Assembly: GCF_040253635.1 (NCBI RefSeq)
Contig: NZ_JBEJGX010000003.1
Span: forward strand, 2,852,001 to 2,916,000
DNA from: Streptomyces sp. Edi2
GTDB lineage: Bacteria; Actinomycetota; Actinomycetes; Streptomycetales; Streptomycetaceae
Reading direction: 5' to 3'
DNA length: 64,000 bases
Shown: piece by piece, positions 8,990 through 19,768 of the stretch
Layout of the letters: every line of letters begins with the position of its first letter
Position numbering within the stretch: position 1 is the stretch's first letter
Translations under genes and position numbers: made by a program
The notes under the pieces: model-generated
Database searches by the model: none
Told to the model about the DNA's origin: nothing
Seen by the model: only the letters and a program-made list of their open reading frames with translations

Positions 8990-9724
8990 ATGCGTACTGC
9001 TTGGGAAGAGGCCGGTTGGGAACGACTCGGTGACGGCGTCGCCAGGCGCCGGATGCCGGGCTGGGACGAGACGATCGGGGTGATCGCGGGGAGCACCGGG
9101 GTCATGATCGTCGACACCGGCGCGACCCTGCGCGACGGCGCGGATCTGCGCCGGACGATCCGCGGTGTGCTGGGCCGGGAAGTGACGCATATCGCGCTCA
9201 CCCACCCCCACTTCGATCATGTGCTGGGCACGGCCGCCTTCGCGGGCGTCGAGGTGTTCGGCGCGGCCGGCCTGGGCGAGCTGCTGCGCCGGGGCAAGGA
9301 CGAGCTGCGGCACGACGCGATCCGGCAGGGCGTCGCGCGGGACGCCGCCGCGGAGGCCGCCGATCTGCTCGTCGCCCCGCACCACCATGTGCACGGCCAG
9401 CTGACCGTCGAGCTGGGCGACCGGCAGGTGCTGCTCGCCAACGTCGGCCCCGGGCACACCGCCCACGATCTGGCCGTCCTGGTACCGGGCCGGCGCGGGG
9501 AGCCGGAGATCGTCTTCTGCGGCGATCTGGTCGAGGAGTCCGGCGAGCCCCAGGCGGGCCCCGACGCGCTGCCCCAGCAGTGGCCCGGCGCGCTGGACCG
9601 GCTGCAGGCCCTCGGCGGCGAGGACGCACGGTACGTTCCCGGCCATGGCGCCGTGGTGGACGCCCGGTTCGTCCGTGCCCAACGCGACGCCCTGGCGGCC
9701 CGCTTCGGCGTCGCGCCTTCCTGA
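8990..9724 (+). CDS. MBL-fold metallo-hydrolase
   Basis: A 244-aa metallo-beta-lactamase-fold protein. The metal motif is THPHFDHVLG near residues 67-76, with GHTAHD near 155, CGDLVEE near 176 and a terminal PGHG near 222. No signal peptide is evident, so it is probably a cytosolic hydrolase of the glyoxalase II or quinoprotein relay type. An ATG follows a TA-rich start region (CTCGGT-ATG) with no strong ribosome-binding site, so a leaderless transcript is possible. It is divergent from hrcA and 32 bp upstream of the DUF3097 gene, probably cotranscribed with it. The substrate is unknown. Confidence 0.83.
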   Translation: MRTAWEEAGWERLGDGVARRRMPGWDETIGVIAGSTGVMIVDTGATLRDGADLRRTIRGVLGREVTHIALTHPHFDHVLGTAAFAGVEVFGAAGLGELLRRGKDELRHDAIRQGVARDAAAEAADLLVAPHHHVHGQLTVELGDRQVLLANVGPGHTAHDLAVLVPGRRGEPEIVFCGDLVEESGEPQAGPDALPQQWPGALDRLQALGGEDARYVPGHGAVVDARFVRAQRDALAARFGVAPS

Positions 9725-9756
9725 CCCCGCCCGCCGACCTCACGAGACAGGCCCCC

Positions 9757-10590
9757 ATGCACAGCAAGCACTACGGCCCCGACCTCACCCCACCGTGGAA
9801 GAAGCAGCGGCCCGCCCCCGAGGTGCCGGCCGAGCCCGATCTGGTCGTCGAAGAGGTCGCCTCGGGCTTCTGCGGCGCCGTGATCCGCTGCGAGAAGACG
9901 GCGCAGGGGCCGACGGTCACCCTGGAGGACCGCTTCGGCAAGCACCGGGTCTTTCCCATGGAGCCGCGCGGCTTCCTCCTGGAGGGGCGGGTGGTCACCC
10001 TCGTACGCCCCCAGGAGAGGCCGGCGGCCACCGCTCCGGCGCGTACGGCATCGGGATCACTCGCCGTGCCCGGCGCCCGCGCACGGGTCGCCCGCGCCGG
10101 GCGCATCTATGTGGAGGGCCGGCACGACGCCGAGCTGGTGGAGCGGGTGTGGGGCGACGACCTGCGCATCGAGGGGGTGGTCGTGGAGTACCTGGAGGGC
10201 ATCGACGACCTGCCCTCGATCGTCCGCGGCTTCGCCCCCGGACCGGACGCCCGTCTCGGCGTCCTCGTCGACCACCTCGTGCCCGGCTCCAAGGAGTCCC
10301 GTATCGCGGCCGGGGTGACCGGGGACCATGCACTGGTGGTCGGCCACCCGTACATCGACGTCTGGGAGGCGGTGAAGCCGTCCTCGGTCGGGATCGCGGC
10401 CTGGCCGTCCGTCCCGCACGGGCAGGACTGGAAGACGGGGGTGTGCCGGGCGCTGGGCTGGCCGGAGAACACGGGCGCCGCCTGGCAGCGGATCCTGTCC
10501 TGCGTGCGCTCCTACAAGGACCTGGAGCCGGCGCTGCTGGGGCGGGTGGAGGAACTGATCGACTTCGTCACGGCCGGCGGTGCGGCCTGA
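9757..10590 (+). CDS. DUF3097 family protein
   Basis: 277 aa. The N-terminus MHSKHYGPDLTPPWKK and the later VEGRHDAELVERVWGDDLR segment are typical of the actinobacterial DUF3097 family. The latter stretch resembles a Toprim-like acidic motif (E-G-x-x-D, then a downstream LVDH). I infer, but cannot show, a nucleic-acid-related role. The ATG is preceded by GAGACAGGC. It follows the metallo-hydrolase closely. Its last 23 bases overlap the 3' end of the convergent Uma2 gene, so the two transcripts are antisense to each other there. Confidence 0.82.
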   Translation: MHSKHYGPDLTPPWKKQRPAPEVPAEPDLVVEEVASGFCGAVIRCEKTAQGPTVTLEDRFGKHRVFPMEPRGFLLEGRVVTLVRPQERPAATAPARTASGSLAVPGARARVARAGRIYVEGRHDAELVERVWGDDLRIEGVVVEYLEGIDDLPSIVRGFAPGPDARLGVLVDHLVPGSKESRIAAGVTGDHALVVGHPYIDVWEAVKPSSVGIAAWPSVPHGQDWKTGVCRALGWPENTGAAWQRILSCVRSYKDLEPALLGRVEELIDFVTAGGAA

Positions 10591-11146
10591 CGTTGGGGAG
10601 GGTCCCGAATTCGGTGGTGTCGAGTACGACATCGAGCTGGTCCAACGGCACGGGATCGCCAAATTTATAGATCGACTGCGACCGGTAGTCGGCGTTCTCC
10701 CCCGTGCCAGTGGGGCCGGTGAGCAGGACGCAGTGTGCCACGAGGGGATCGATGATCAGGTAGAGCGGAAGTCTGCTCGCCGCGTAAATCGAACGCTTGA
10801 TGACATAGTCATGATCAACGCTGGTCTTGGAGACAACCTCGACAACCATCTTGATCACCTCGGGCGGCATCATGCGCCCGGAGTCCGGTCCGGTTCCGCG
10901 CTCCACCAGCACGAGATCCGGCTGAGGCTCGCTGGACTCTTGATGAAGCGCGACATCCTGGGTTTGCAGGCGTCGCCACTTCTTCCGCGGAAACTGGTCA
11001 AGGACAGCTTCCACGATGTCGTTATGGACCACGTCTGGCCCCGCCATCATCACGATGTTCCCCCGGAGGAGCTCGATCTTGACGCCCTCGGGAACCTCAA
11101 GGTTCTCGAAGAGCTCCGTCATCCGGCGTTCATCCACAGCGGTCAT
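10568..11146 (-). CDS. Uma2-family putative endonuclease (DUF820)
   Basis: 192 aa. The PD-(D/E)xK-type fold of Uma2 proteins is recognisable: a basic N-terminal helix, IVMMAGPDVVHN, then QPDLVLVER and VKMVVEVVSK-like strands bearing the acidic D...ExV catalytic pattern near residues 95-125. The family is abundant in Streptomyces, cyanobacteria and Deinococcus, and its biological role is unresolved. The ATG of MTAVDERR has GGAGG eight bases upstream; an ATG two codons earlier is also possible. Codon third positions are less GC-rich than in the neighbours, consistent with a laterally mobile family. Confidence 0.85.
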   Translation of the reverse strand: MTAVDERRMTELFENLEVPEGVKIELLRGNIVMMAGPDVVHNDIVEAVLDQFPRKKWRRLQTQDVALHQESSEPQPDLVLVERGTGPDSGRMMPPEVIKMVVEVVSKTSVDHDYVIKRSIYAASRLPLYLIIDPLVAHCVLLTGPTGTGENADYRSQSIYKFGDPVPLDQLDVVLDTTEFGTLPNVRPHRRP

Positions 11147-11169
11147 CTCCATGGCCTCCGTATCCCGTC

Positions 11170-11204
11170 GCCGTGTATACGGCACAGGCTAGGAGCAGCC
11201 TAGG
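11170..11204 (-). promoter_or_regulatory. Possible Uma2 promoter with two inverted repeats
   Basis: GCCGTGTATACGGC (11170-11183) is an interrupted palindrome over a TATA-like hexamer. It is followed by AGGCT/AGCCT arms spaced by six bases. It lies 24-58 bp before the chosen start. The assignment rests on position and symmetry only. Confidence 0.35.
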
Positions 11205-11255
11205 CGGGGCCGCGGGCCCCTCGCATTGGTTCACTCATTCGAGCACAGCAGCGAC

Positions 11256-12497
11256 TCAGTCCACCAGATCCCGCACCACCGCGTCCGCCAGCAGCCGTCC
11301 CCTCAGGGTCAGGACGGCGCGGCCCGCCTCGTACGGACCGGGTTCCAGGAGGCCGTCGGCCAGGGCGCGGGACGCCGCCCGCGCGCCCGCCGGGGCGAGG
11401 ATGTCCAGGGGGCAGCCGTCCGCGAGGCGCAGTTCCAGGAGGATGCGTTCGACCCTGCGGTCCTCGTCCGTCAGGAGTTCGCGACCGGCGCCCGGGGAGC
11501 GGCCTTCGGAGAGGGCCTGCGCGTAGGCGCCGGGGTGCTTGACGTTCCACCAGCGGACGCCGCCGACGTGGCTGTGGGCGCCGGGGCCCGCGCCCCACCA
11601 GTCGGCGCCGGTCCAGTACAGCTCGTTGTGGCGGCAGCGGGCCGCGTCGGTGGTGGCCCAGTTGGAGACCTCGTACCAGGTGAAACCGGCCGCGGCGAGG
11701 CGTTCGTCGGCAATGAGGTAGCGGTCGGCGTGCACGTCGTCGTCGGTCATCGGGACCTCGCCACGGCGGATCCGGCGGGCCAGCTGGGTGCCCTCCTCGA
11801 CGATCAGGGCGTAGGCGGAAACGTGGTCGGGGCCGGCCCCGATCGCGGCGTCCAGGGAGGCGCGCCAGTCGTCGTCGGTCTCGCCCGGGGTGCCGTAGAT
11901 CAGGTCGAGGTTGACGTGGTCGAAGCCGGCCGCGCGGGCCTCGGCGACACAGGCCTCGGGGCGGCCGGGGGTGTGCGTACGGTCGAGGATCTTCAGGACG
12001 TGCTGCCTGGCGCTCTGCATGCCGAAGGAGACCCGGTTGAAGCCGCCCGCGAGCAGCCCGTCGAGATAGCGCGGGTCGACGGACTCCGGATTGGCCTCGG
12101 TGGTGATCTCCGCGCCCGGCGCCAGGCCGAATTCCTCGCGGATCGCGGCCAGCATCCGGCCGAGATCCGCTGCGGGCAGCAGGGTCGGGGTGCCGCCGCC
12201 GACGAAGACCGTCTCGACGGGGCGCGGGTCGTCGCCCAGCACCTTGCGGGCCAGCCGGATCTCGTCCACGACGGTGTCGGCGTAGTTGTCGCGGGAGGCC
12301 AGGGCGCCGCCGGAGCCGCGCAGCTCGCTTGCGGTGTAGGTGTTGAAGTCGCAGTAGCCGCAGCGGGTCGCGCAGTACGGCACATGCAGATAGAAGGCCA
12401 GGGGCCGGCCGGCGGCGGCCGCCGGCGTATGACCGGGCAGCGCCCCGTCCTCGGGCATCGGCTCACCATCGGGCAGTGCGGAAGGCATGGGAACCAT
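11256..12497 (-). CDS. hemW: Radical SAM haem chaperone HemW
   Basis: 413 aa. The radical SAM cluster motif YCATRCGYCDF (CxxxCxxC) is near residues 38-48 after FYLHVP, with the SAM-binding GGGTP at about 95. The size and the absence of the extra N-terminal features of true coproporphyrinogen dehydrogenase fit HemW, which binds and delivers haem and is often misnamed HemN. The C-terminal winged region (LLTDEDRRVERILLELR) is present. In many bacteria hemW lies between lepA and hrcA, and here it sits in that interval, transcribed in the same direction as both. Confidence 0.92.
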   Translation of the reverse strand: MVPMPSALPDGEPMPEDGALPGHTPAAAAGRPLAFYLHVPYCATRCGYCDFNTYTASELRGSGGALASRDNYADTVVDEIRLARKVLGDDPRPVETVFVGGGTPTLLPAADLGRMLAAIREEFGLAPGAEITTEANPESVDPRYLDGLLAGGFNRVSFGMQSARQHVLKILDRTHTPGRPEACVAEARAAGFDHVNLDLIYGTPGETDDDWRASLDAAIGAGPDHVSAYALIVEEGTQLARRIRRGEVPMTDDDVHADRYLIADERLAAAGFTWYEVSNWATTDAARCRHNELYWTGADWWGAGPGAHSHVGGVRWWNVKHPGAYAQALSEGRSPGAGRELLTDEDRRVERILLELRLADGCPLDILAPAGARAASRALADGLLEPGPYEAGRAVLTLRGRLLADAVVRDLVD

Positions 12498-12540
12498 TGT
12501 CCGTCATGGCGGGGCGGTGCCGGTCCGGGTGCGGTGTGCC

Positions 12541-14718
12541 CTACGGCACCCCGGGCCCGGCCGCCTGGAGGACCAGCAGGGCCAGGTCGTCGTCGGGCGG
12601 GACCGGGCCGAAGGCGTGGACGGTGTTGCGGATGTGATCGGCGAGGGCGGTGGCGCCCAGGCCGGCACCCGCGGCGAGCGTGACGGCCAGACCGTCCTCG
12701 TCGTCGAAGAGCCGCCGCCCCGAGCGCCGCTCGGTCACCCCGTCGGTGACGCACAGAAGCGTTTCCCCCGGGCAGAGGTCGAACGATTCGCTGACGTACG
12801 CGGCGTCCTCCACCACCCCCAGCAGCATCTGCGGCGCCGCGACCACCCGGACCCCGCCGTCCGTGCCCAGCACCAGCGGCAGCGGGTGGCCGGCGCTGGC
12901 GAGGGTGCAGCGGGCGCCGCCGCCGGGGTACGGGACGATCTCGCCGTAGAGCAGGGACAGGAAGCGGGCCTGTTCGCCCTCCTCGCGGATCTCGACCGGC
13001 GCCTCGGCCCCGGCCCCGGCCGCCGCGACCGCCGCCGCGACCGCCGCGACCGAGTCCGCGGCCTCCCGTGCCATGGTCTTGTTGAGCCGGTCGAGCACCG
13101 CGGCCACCCCGAAGCCGTCCCGGGCCAGCAGCCGCAGCACCGGGCGGGCCAGCCCCGTCACCGCGGCCGCCTCGGGCCCGCTGCCGCAGACGTCGCCGAG
13201 GGCGAAGCACCAGCGGCCGTCCCCGGCGTCGAAGAGGTCCCAGAAGTCGCCGCCCGCCCAGGCCCCCTCCCGTGGTTCGTAAACCACCGCCGACTCCACG
13301 CCCGGCACCTGCGCCCGCCCCCGCGGCAGCAGACGGCGCTGCAGGACCTGGCTGATGCGCTCCTGACGGCTGTAGGCGCGGGCGGTGGCGACGGCGCGGG
13401 CGACCCGGCGTCCCAGGTCCTCGATCAGCCCGACCACCTCGTCGGGGAAGCGCAGCAGCCCGCCCCGCCCGAGCAGCAGGGTGCCGAGCCGGCGGCCTCC
13501 CGCGACCAGGGGGCAGGCGAGCGCGGCGCCGCCCGGCCCGTAGCCGCCCGGTTCGTACGGCCAGGGCCAGGGAACCGCGCCGGACGCACCGCTGGGCGAG
13601 CCGCCGGCCGGCAGCTCCGGCGGCTGCTTCTCCAGCGCCGTGCGCAGCGCGTCGATCCGGCTCTCGGAGGTGTGCCAGACGCGGGCGAGGCGCTGTTCCT
13701 CGGCGTCGGCCGCGAGGCCCCGGCCGGGGGCGCCGCTGTCGCCGTCATAGAGCCACACCGCGCACCATTCGGCGAGCCGCGGCACGATCAACTGGGCGGC
13801 GAGCGAGGCGACCTGATCGGCGTCGAGCTGACCGGAGAGCAGGTCGGAGGCTTCGGCGAGGAAGGAGAGGGCGCCGTTGTCGACCCCGCCGGCCTCGTGG
13901 TCGGGCGGGGCGGAGCGGCGCGGCGCCGGGGCCAGGAGCTCGGCGGCCCGCAGCCCGTGCTGCAGCAACTGGTCGTCGAAGGCGAGCTCCGGCTCGGGCC
14001 CGGCGCCGTCCCGGGCGCCGACGGGCAGCCGGAACCAGACGGTCTTCATGGCCCTGCGGTAGGTGATGCCCCAGGATTCGGCGACGGCGCTGATCAGCTG
14101 GAGGCCGTGGCCGCCGTTCTCGGAGGCGGCACTGTCCTCGTGGGCGCGGACCGGCTGGGCGGGGTGGTGGTCGGAGACCTCGATGACGAGGCCGGGGGCG
14201 GCGTCGGGGGCGGGGCCGGGTGCGCCGTCGAGTCCTGCGCCGGAGGCGTACGCGGGCGGCGCCGGGTACGGCTGCCCGCTCCGGGCCCCGCACGGCTCGC
14301 CGCTCCGGCCCTCCGGGTACTCCGCGCCCGCTTCCCGCTCCGGCTCCAGGCGGCAGCGCAGCTCGACGGTGGTGCCCGCGTGCACGACCGCGTTCGTCAC
14401 CAACTCGCTGACCAGCAGCACCGCTTCGTCCGCGAGCCGCCCGGTCAGGCTCTCCGCGCCCGCCAGCCCCTGGTCGGCCCAGTCCGCGAACGCGGCCCGG
14501 ACGAAGCGGCGGGCGACGGCAGCGGCCTGCGGATCACCGGGCAGGCTGGTCCACCGGGAACGGGCCACGGCCCCCTCGGCAGGCCCGGCCACCGTGCCGG
14601 CCCCGGCTGCGGGTCCCGTCGCAGGACCGGCCCCGGGTCCGCCACGGGACCCGCCCGCCCTCGCCATGCGCGTCGCCGTGACGCCGTCGTCCCGTGGAGA
14701 CGAAGTTGTCGTCCGCAT
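12541..14718 (-). CDS. SpoIIE-type PP2C phosphatase with anti-sigma-like kinase domain
   Basis: 725 aa with three modules. The first is an N-terminal RsbW/SpoIIAB-like HATPase (about 40-230), with the N-box SELVTNAVVHA and G-box GGHGLQLI. The second is a GAF-like middle (about 240-430). The third is a C-terminal SpoIIE/PP2C phosphatase (about 470-720), with GGDFWDLFDAG, FALGDVCGSG and CVTDGVTERR supplying the metal-binding Asp residues. Proteins of this design can both phosphorylate and dephosphorylate anti-anti-sigma factors, so the target is probably a stress or developmental sigma switch. I chose the ATG with GGGAG seven bases upstream; the frame is open for 102 further codons of repeat-bearing sequence. 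It is cytosolic, with no membrane segment. Confidence 0.88.
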   Translation of the reverse strand: MRTTTSSPRDDGVTATRMARAGGSRGGPGAGPATGPAAGAGTVAGPAEGAVARSRWTSLPGDPQAAAVARRFVRAAFADWADQGLAGAESLTGRLADEAVLLVSELVTNAVVHAGTTVELRCRLEPEREAGAEYPEGRSGEPCGARSGQPYPAPPAYASGAGLDGAPGPAPDAAPGLVIEVSDHHPAQPVRAHEDSAASENGGHGLQLISAVAESWGITYRRAMKTVWFRLPVGARDGAGPEPELAFDDQLLQHGLRAAELLAPAPRRSAPPDHEAGGVDNGALSFLAEASDLLSGQLDADQVASLAAQLIVPRLAEWCAVWLYDGDSGAPGRGLAADAEEQRLARVWHTSESRIDALRTALEKQPPELPAGGSPSGASGAVPWPWPYEPGGYGPGGAALACPLVAGGRRLGTLLLGRGGLLRFPDEVVGLIEDLGRRVARAVATARAYSRQERISQVLQRRLLPRGRAQVPGVESAVVYEPREGAWAGGDFWDLFDAGDGRWCFALGDVCGSGPEAAAVTGLARPVLRLLARDGFGVAAVLDRLNKTMAREAADSVAAVAAAVAAAGAGAEAPVEIREEGEQARFLSLLYGEIVPYPGGGARCTLASAGHPLPLVLGTDGGVRVVAAPQMLLGVVEDAAYVSESFDLCPGETLLCVTDGVTERRSGRRLFDDEDGLAVTLAAGAGLGATALADHIRNTVHAFGPVPPDDDLALLVLQAAGPGVP

Positions 14719-15100
14719 TGAGCAACTCCCGACCAGCTCCGCTGCAGCGCCGGATGCGCCAACGACAGAGTGACAGAACGAGCGCAGACATAAGCACGGA
14801 GTCACAGAAGTGGGTGGTCGCGGCGCCCAATTCGGCTGACGCGCCGAGGGAGTTGGCCGACGTCCGCCAAGCGGCCTCCGGGGGACTTGTACGGACAAGT
14901 CCGGCGAAATCCACGGTTCCCGCCGGCCGCCGCCTTCACCCGTACGGGTGCGGCGATACGGGACCCGCCAACCCGTACGAGCACGGCGATACGCGACGCG
15001 CGCACCCGAGGTGCCACGCCACACGGGGCGACGCGCCGGCCCCTATAAGCGCGGCGATACGGGACGCGCCGACCCGCCCCGTACCGCCGTGTCCTTGCGG
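14719..15100. other. Intergenic region upstream of the SpoIIE gene, with 33-bp repeats
   Basis: Between the acyl-CoA synthetase stop and the phosphatase start. The half next to the phosphatase (14719-14935) is of mixed composition and probably carries its promoter. The other half is a degenerate direct-repeat array, listed separately. No RNA gene or small coding frame is convincing. Confidence 0.4.
14950..15076. repeat. Degenerate 33/34-bp direct repeats
   Basis: Units with core CGGCGATACGGGACGCGCC start near 14950, 14983 and 15051. A decayed fourth unit near 15018 keeps the 33/34-bp period. The last ten bases (GCGC-ACCCG type) are also conserved. On the minus strand the period is 11 codons. 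Confidence 0.6.
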
Positions 15101-16987
<1,887 letters not shown>

Positions 16988-17414
16988 GGCGTCCTCCGGG
17001 GCCCGCTTCGATGCTGGTGACTCGCGAGTAACCTTTGAGCAGTGATCAGACTAGAGCGCGAGAAGCCGACGCGTAAGAGGCTACGGCCGACTGGTTAAGG
17101 AAGTGACCAGTGCGATGGGTGTACGTAGCACGCGCAACGCCCGACAGCGAGCCGCGCCGAGCGCCCGCATCGGGCGGCCCGGGGGCTCTGCGGCCCGCTG
17201 TGGACCGCCGCGGACCGTTCCGGCCATCAAGGACTGCTCCGGACCGGCCCGCTCCGGACCGACCGCCCCAGACCACCGCGGGTGGGATGGATCACACCTT
17301 CCGCACCCCGCCTGCAGGCCGGCCGGGCCGGATGACCTGCCCAACTTCCTGCCCAGTTGCCCGTCTGCCGCCGCGCTCCGCCTCTCCCCGCCTCCGGTGA
17401 GCGGGGAAAAACCG
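16988..17414. other. Intergenic region between fadD and lepA
   Basis: It holds the fadD promoter/operator near its left edge and the lepA terminator at its right edge. The middle (about 17110-17390) is GC-rich and has short open frames on both strands, but none has a ribosome-binding site or recognisable product. Confidence 0.4.
17016..17033 (-). promoter_or_regulatory. Palindromic candidate operator of fadD
   Basis: GGTGACTCGCGAGTAACC is an 18-bp inverted repeat with one mismatched pair. It ends 29 bp upstream of the fadD start codon. The size and symmetry fit a dimeric TetR/GntR repressor; the regulator is not in this window. Confidence 0.55.
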
Positions 17415-17453
17415 GCAGGGCGCCGGCTCCCTGTCCGGGGACCGGCGCCCTGC
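17415..17453. terminator. Terminator of lepA
   Basis: A perfect 12-bp inverted repeat GCAGGGCGCCGG / CCGGCGCCCTGC with a 15-base loop. It lies 21 bp past the lepA stop on the minus strand. Confidence 0.7.
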
Positions 17454-17474
17454 GGCCGTCACGGGCGGCGCGCG

Positions 17475-19349
17475 CTACTTCTTCGCCTTCGCATCCCCGT
17501 CGGAGTCCGAGGACAGCACCGCGATGAAGGCCTCCTGGGGGACCTCCACGCTGCCGACCATCTTCATCCGCTTCTTGCCTTCCTTCTGCTTCTCCAGCAG
17601 CTTCCGCTTACGGGAGATGTCACCGCCGTAGCACTTGGCGAGGACGTCCTTGCGGATGGCGCGGACCGTCTCACGGGCGATGACCCGGCTGCCGATGGCG
17701 GCCTGGATCGGCACCTCGAAGCTCTGCCGCGGAATCAGCTCCCGCAGCTTGGCGACCAGCCGCACGCCGTACGCGTACGCCTTGTCCTTGTGGCAGATCG
17801 CGGAGAACGCGTCGACCTTGTCGCCGTGCAGCAGGATGTCGACCTTGACCAGGTCGGCGATCTGCTCGCCGGTGGGCTCGTAGTCCAGCGAGGCATAGCC
17901 GCGGGTCTTGGACTTGAGCTGGTCGAAGAAGTCGAAGACGACCTCGGCGAGCGGGAGGGTGTAGCGGATCTCGACCCGGTCCTCGGAGAGGTAGTCCATG
18001 CCGAGCAGGTTGCCGCGGCGGTTCTGGCACAGCTCCATGATCGCGCCGATGAACTCGCTGGGTGCCAGGATCGTGGCCCGGACGACCGGCTCGTGCACGT
18101 TGTCGATCTTGCCCGTCGGGAACTCGCTCGGGTTGGTGACCTCGTGCTCGGTCCCGTCCTCCATGTCGACGCGGTAGACCACGTTCGGCGCGGTGGCGAT
18201 CAGATCGAGGCCGAACTCGCGCTCCAGGCGCTCGCGGACGACCTCCAGGTGCAGCAGGCCCAGGAAGCCGACACGGAAGCCGAAGCCCAGGGCCGCGGAG
18301 GTCTCGGGCTCGTAGACGAGCGCGGCGTCGTTGAGCTGCAGCTTGTCGAGGGCGTCGCGCAGCTCGGGGTAGTCGGAGCCGTCCAGCGGATACAGCCCCG
18401 AGAACACCATCGGCTTGGGGTCCTTGTAGCCGCCCAGGGGCTCCGTGGCTCCCTTGGTGAGCTGGGTGATCGTGTCACCCACCTTGGACTGCCGGACGTC
18501 CTTCACGCCGGTGATCAGGTAGCCCACCTCGCCGACGGACAGCCCGTCGGCCGCCTTCATCTCGGGCGAGTTCGTGCCGATCTCCAGCAGCTCGTGAGCG
18601 GCGCCGGTCGACATCATCCTGATGCGCTCGCGCTTGCTGAGCGTGCCGTCGACGACCTTCACGTAGGTCACGACACCGCGGTAGGCGTCGTAGACCGAGT
18701 CGAAGATCATCGCGCGGGCGGGGGCGTCCTTGACGCCGACCGGGGCAGGCACCTCGCGGACGACCTTGTTCAGCAGCTCGGCCACGCCGACGCCGGTCTT
18801 GGCGGAGACCCGCAGCACGTCCTCGGGCTCGCAGCCGACCAGATTGGCCAGCTCGGCGGCGAACTTCTCGGGCTGGGCGGCCGGCAGGTCGATCTTGTTG
18901 AGGACGGGGATGATCGTGAGCTCGTGCTCCATCGCCAGGTACAGGTTGGCGAGGGTCTGGGCCTCGATGCCCTGAGCGGCGTCGACGAGGAGGACGCAGC
19001 CCTCGCACGCGGCGAGCGAGCGCGAGACCTCGTAGGTGAAGTCGACGTGGCCCGGGGTGTCGATCATGTTGAGGATGTGGGTCGTCCCACTGCCCTCTTG
19101 GCCCTCGGTGGGGTCCCAGGGCAGCCGGACCGCCTGGGACTTGATCGTGATGCCACGCTCGCGCTCGATGTCCATGCGGTCGAGGTACTGCGCGCGCATC
19201 TGCCGCTGGTCGACGACACCGGTGATCTGGAGCATCCGGTCGGCGAGCGTCGACTTGCCGTGGTCGATGTGCGCGATGATGCAGAAGTTACGGAGGAGGG
19301 CCGGATCGGTACGGCTCGGCTCCGGCACGTTCGTAGGGGTCGCGGGCAC
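17475..19349 (-). CDS. lepA: Elongation factor 4 (ribosomal back-translocase LepA)
   Basis: 624 aa. GTPase motifs in order: G1 AHIDHGKST near residue 24, G2 in [12 protein letters not shown]3 DTPGH and G4 NKIDLP. EF-G-like domains II, III and V follow. The LepA-specific C-terminal domain ends with a Lys-rich tail ([18 protein letters not shown]). It acts on the ribosome during initiation and elongation under ionic stress. I chose GTG at 19349 ([12 protein letters not shown]), the N-terminus usual in streptomycetes; the ribosome-binding site is weak and a GTG seven codons downstream is possible. It is divergent from rpsT. Confidence 0.95.
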   Translation of the reverse strand: MPATPTNVPEPSRTDPALLRNFCIIAHIDHGKSTLADRMLQITGVVDQRQMRAQYLDRMDIERERGITIKSQAVRLPWDPTEGQEGSGTTHILNMIDTPGHVDFTYEVSRSLAACEGCVLLVDAAQGIEAQTLANLYLAMEHELTIIPVLNKIDLPAAQPEKFAAELANLVGCEPEDVLRVSAKTGVGVAELLNKVVREVPAPVGVKDAPARAMIFDSVYDAYRGVVTYVKVVDGTLSKRERIRMMSTGAAHELLEIGTNSPEMKAADGLSVGEVGYLITGVKDVRQSKVGDTITQLTKGATEPLGGYKDPKPMVFSGLYPLDGSDYPELRDALDKLQLNDAALVYEPETSAALGFGFRVGFLGLLHLEVVRERLEREFGLDLIATAPNVVYRVDMEDGTEHEVTNPSEFPTGKIDNVHEPVVRATILAPSEFIGAIMELCQNRRGNLLGMDYLSEDRVEIRYTLPLAEVVFDFFDQLKSKTRGYASLDYEPTGEQIADLVKVDILLHGDKVDAFSAICHKDKAYAYGVRLVAKLRELIPRQSFEVPIQAAIGSRVIARETVRAIRKDVLAKCYGGDISRKRKLLEKQKEGKKRMKMVGSVEVPQEAFIAVLSSDSDGDAKAKK

Positions 19350-19664
19350 GCAGGGTCCATTCAGTGAACGCGGGTAGGCGGGACTCGGGTATATGACGTC
19401 TCCCCCATCGTCCCATGACCTAGGGGCTCGGTCCGGTTTGGGCGGGGCGGGGTGGGTCCGGGGGGGCTTCGGGCGGGGGGCTTCGGGGCGGACGGGTCGG
19501 GCAAGGCCGGGGCGTGGTCGGTCGAGGCCGGGTGGTGGTCGGCGGCGGCCGGGGGGGTGGTCGGCGTGGCTCGGGTCGGTGGGTTCGGTCCGGATTGGGC
19601 GGTGGGGCCGGTCCGGTCTGGGCGGTGGGTCCCGTCCGGCTCGGGCGAGTGGGTCCGGTCCGGT
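19350..19664. other. G-rich divergent spacer between lepA and rpsT
   Basis: From about 19435 the plus strand is a long run of G-clusters with several degenerate copies of CGGTCCGGTTTGGGCGG. No gene is supported. The lepA promoter must lie in the left part, and the rpsT promoter starts at the right boundary. Confidence 0.5.
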
Positions 19665-19694
19665 TTGGGTGGCCGTAGACCCTGCTGGTAGCCT
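19665..19694 (+). promoter_or_regulatory. rpsT: Probable rpsT promoter
   Basis: TTGGGT (19665-19670) and TAGCCT (19689-19694) are separated by 18 bases, a fair match to the principal HrdB-type promoter. The predicted leader to the rpsT start is about 68 nt. Confidence 0.5.
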
Positions 19695-19768
19695 GGTCCA
19701 CTGCGCTTCGTGCCCTCTCACGTACGAGGCGCTACTCGAAACTCCAACGAACCTGAAAAGGCTCTTTC

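Noticed and set aside
5481..9083. Very long plus-strand open frame opposite nitronate monooxygenase, dnaJ and hrcA
   Set aside because: The product is Arg/Gly/Ala/His-rich low-complexity sequence with no fold, and the opposite strand has genes with full family motifs. Long antisense frames are expected at this GC content.
10568..11146. Uma2 gene as part of a defence or toxin-antitoxin system
   Set aside because: No partner gene, restriction component or defence neighbour is present. The adjacent DUF3097 and hemW genes are core genes.
14950..15076. CRISPR-like repeat array
   Set aside because: The spacing is 33/34 bp with adjoining degenerate units and no unique spacers of constant length. 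It is a tandem direct repeat, and no cas genes are present.
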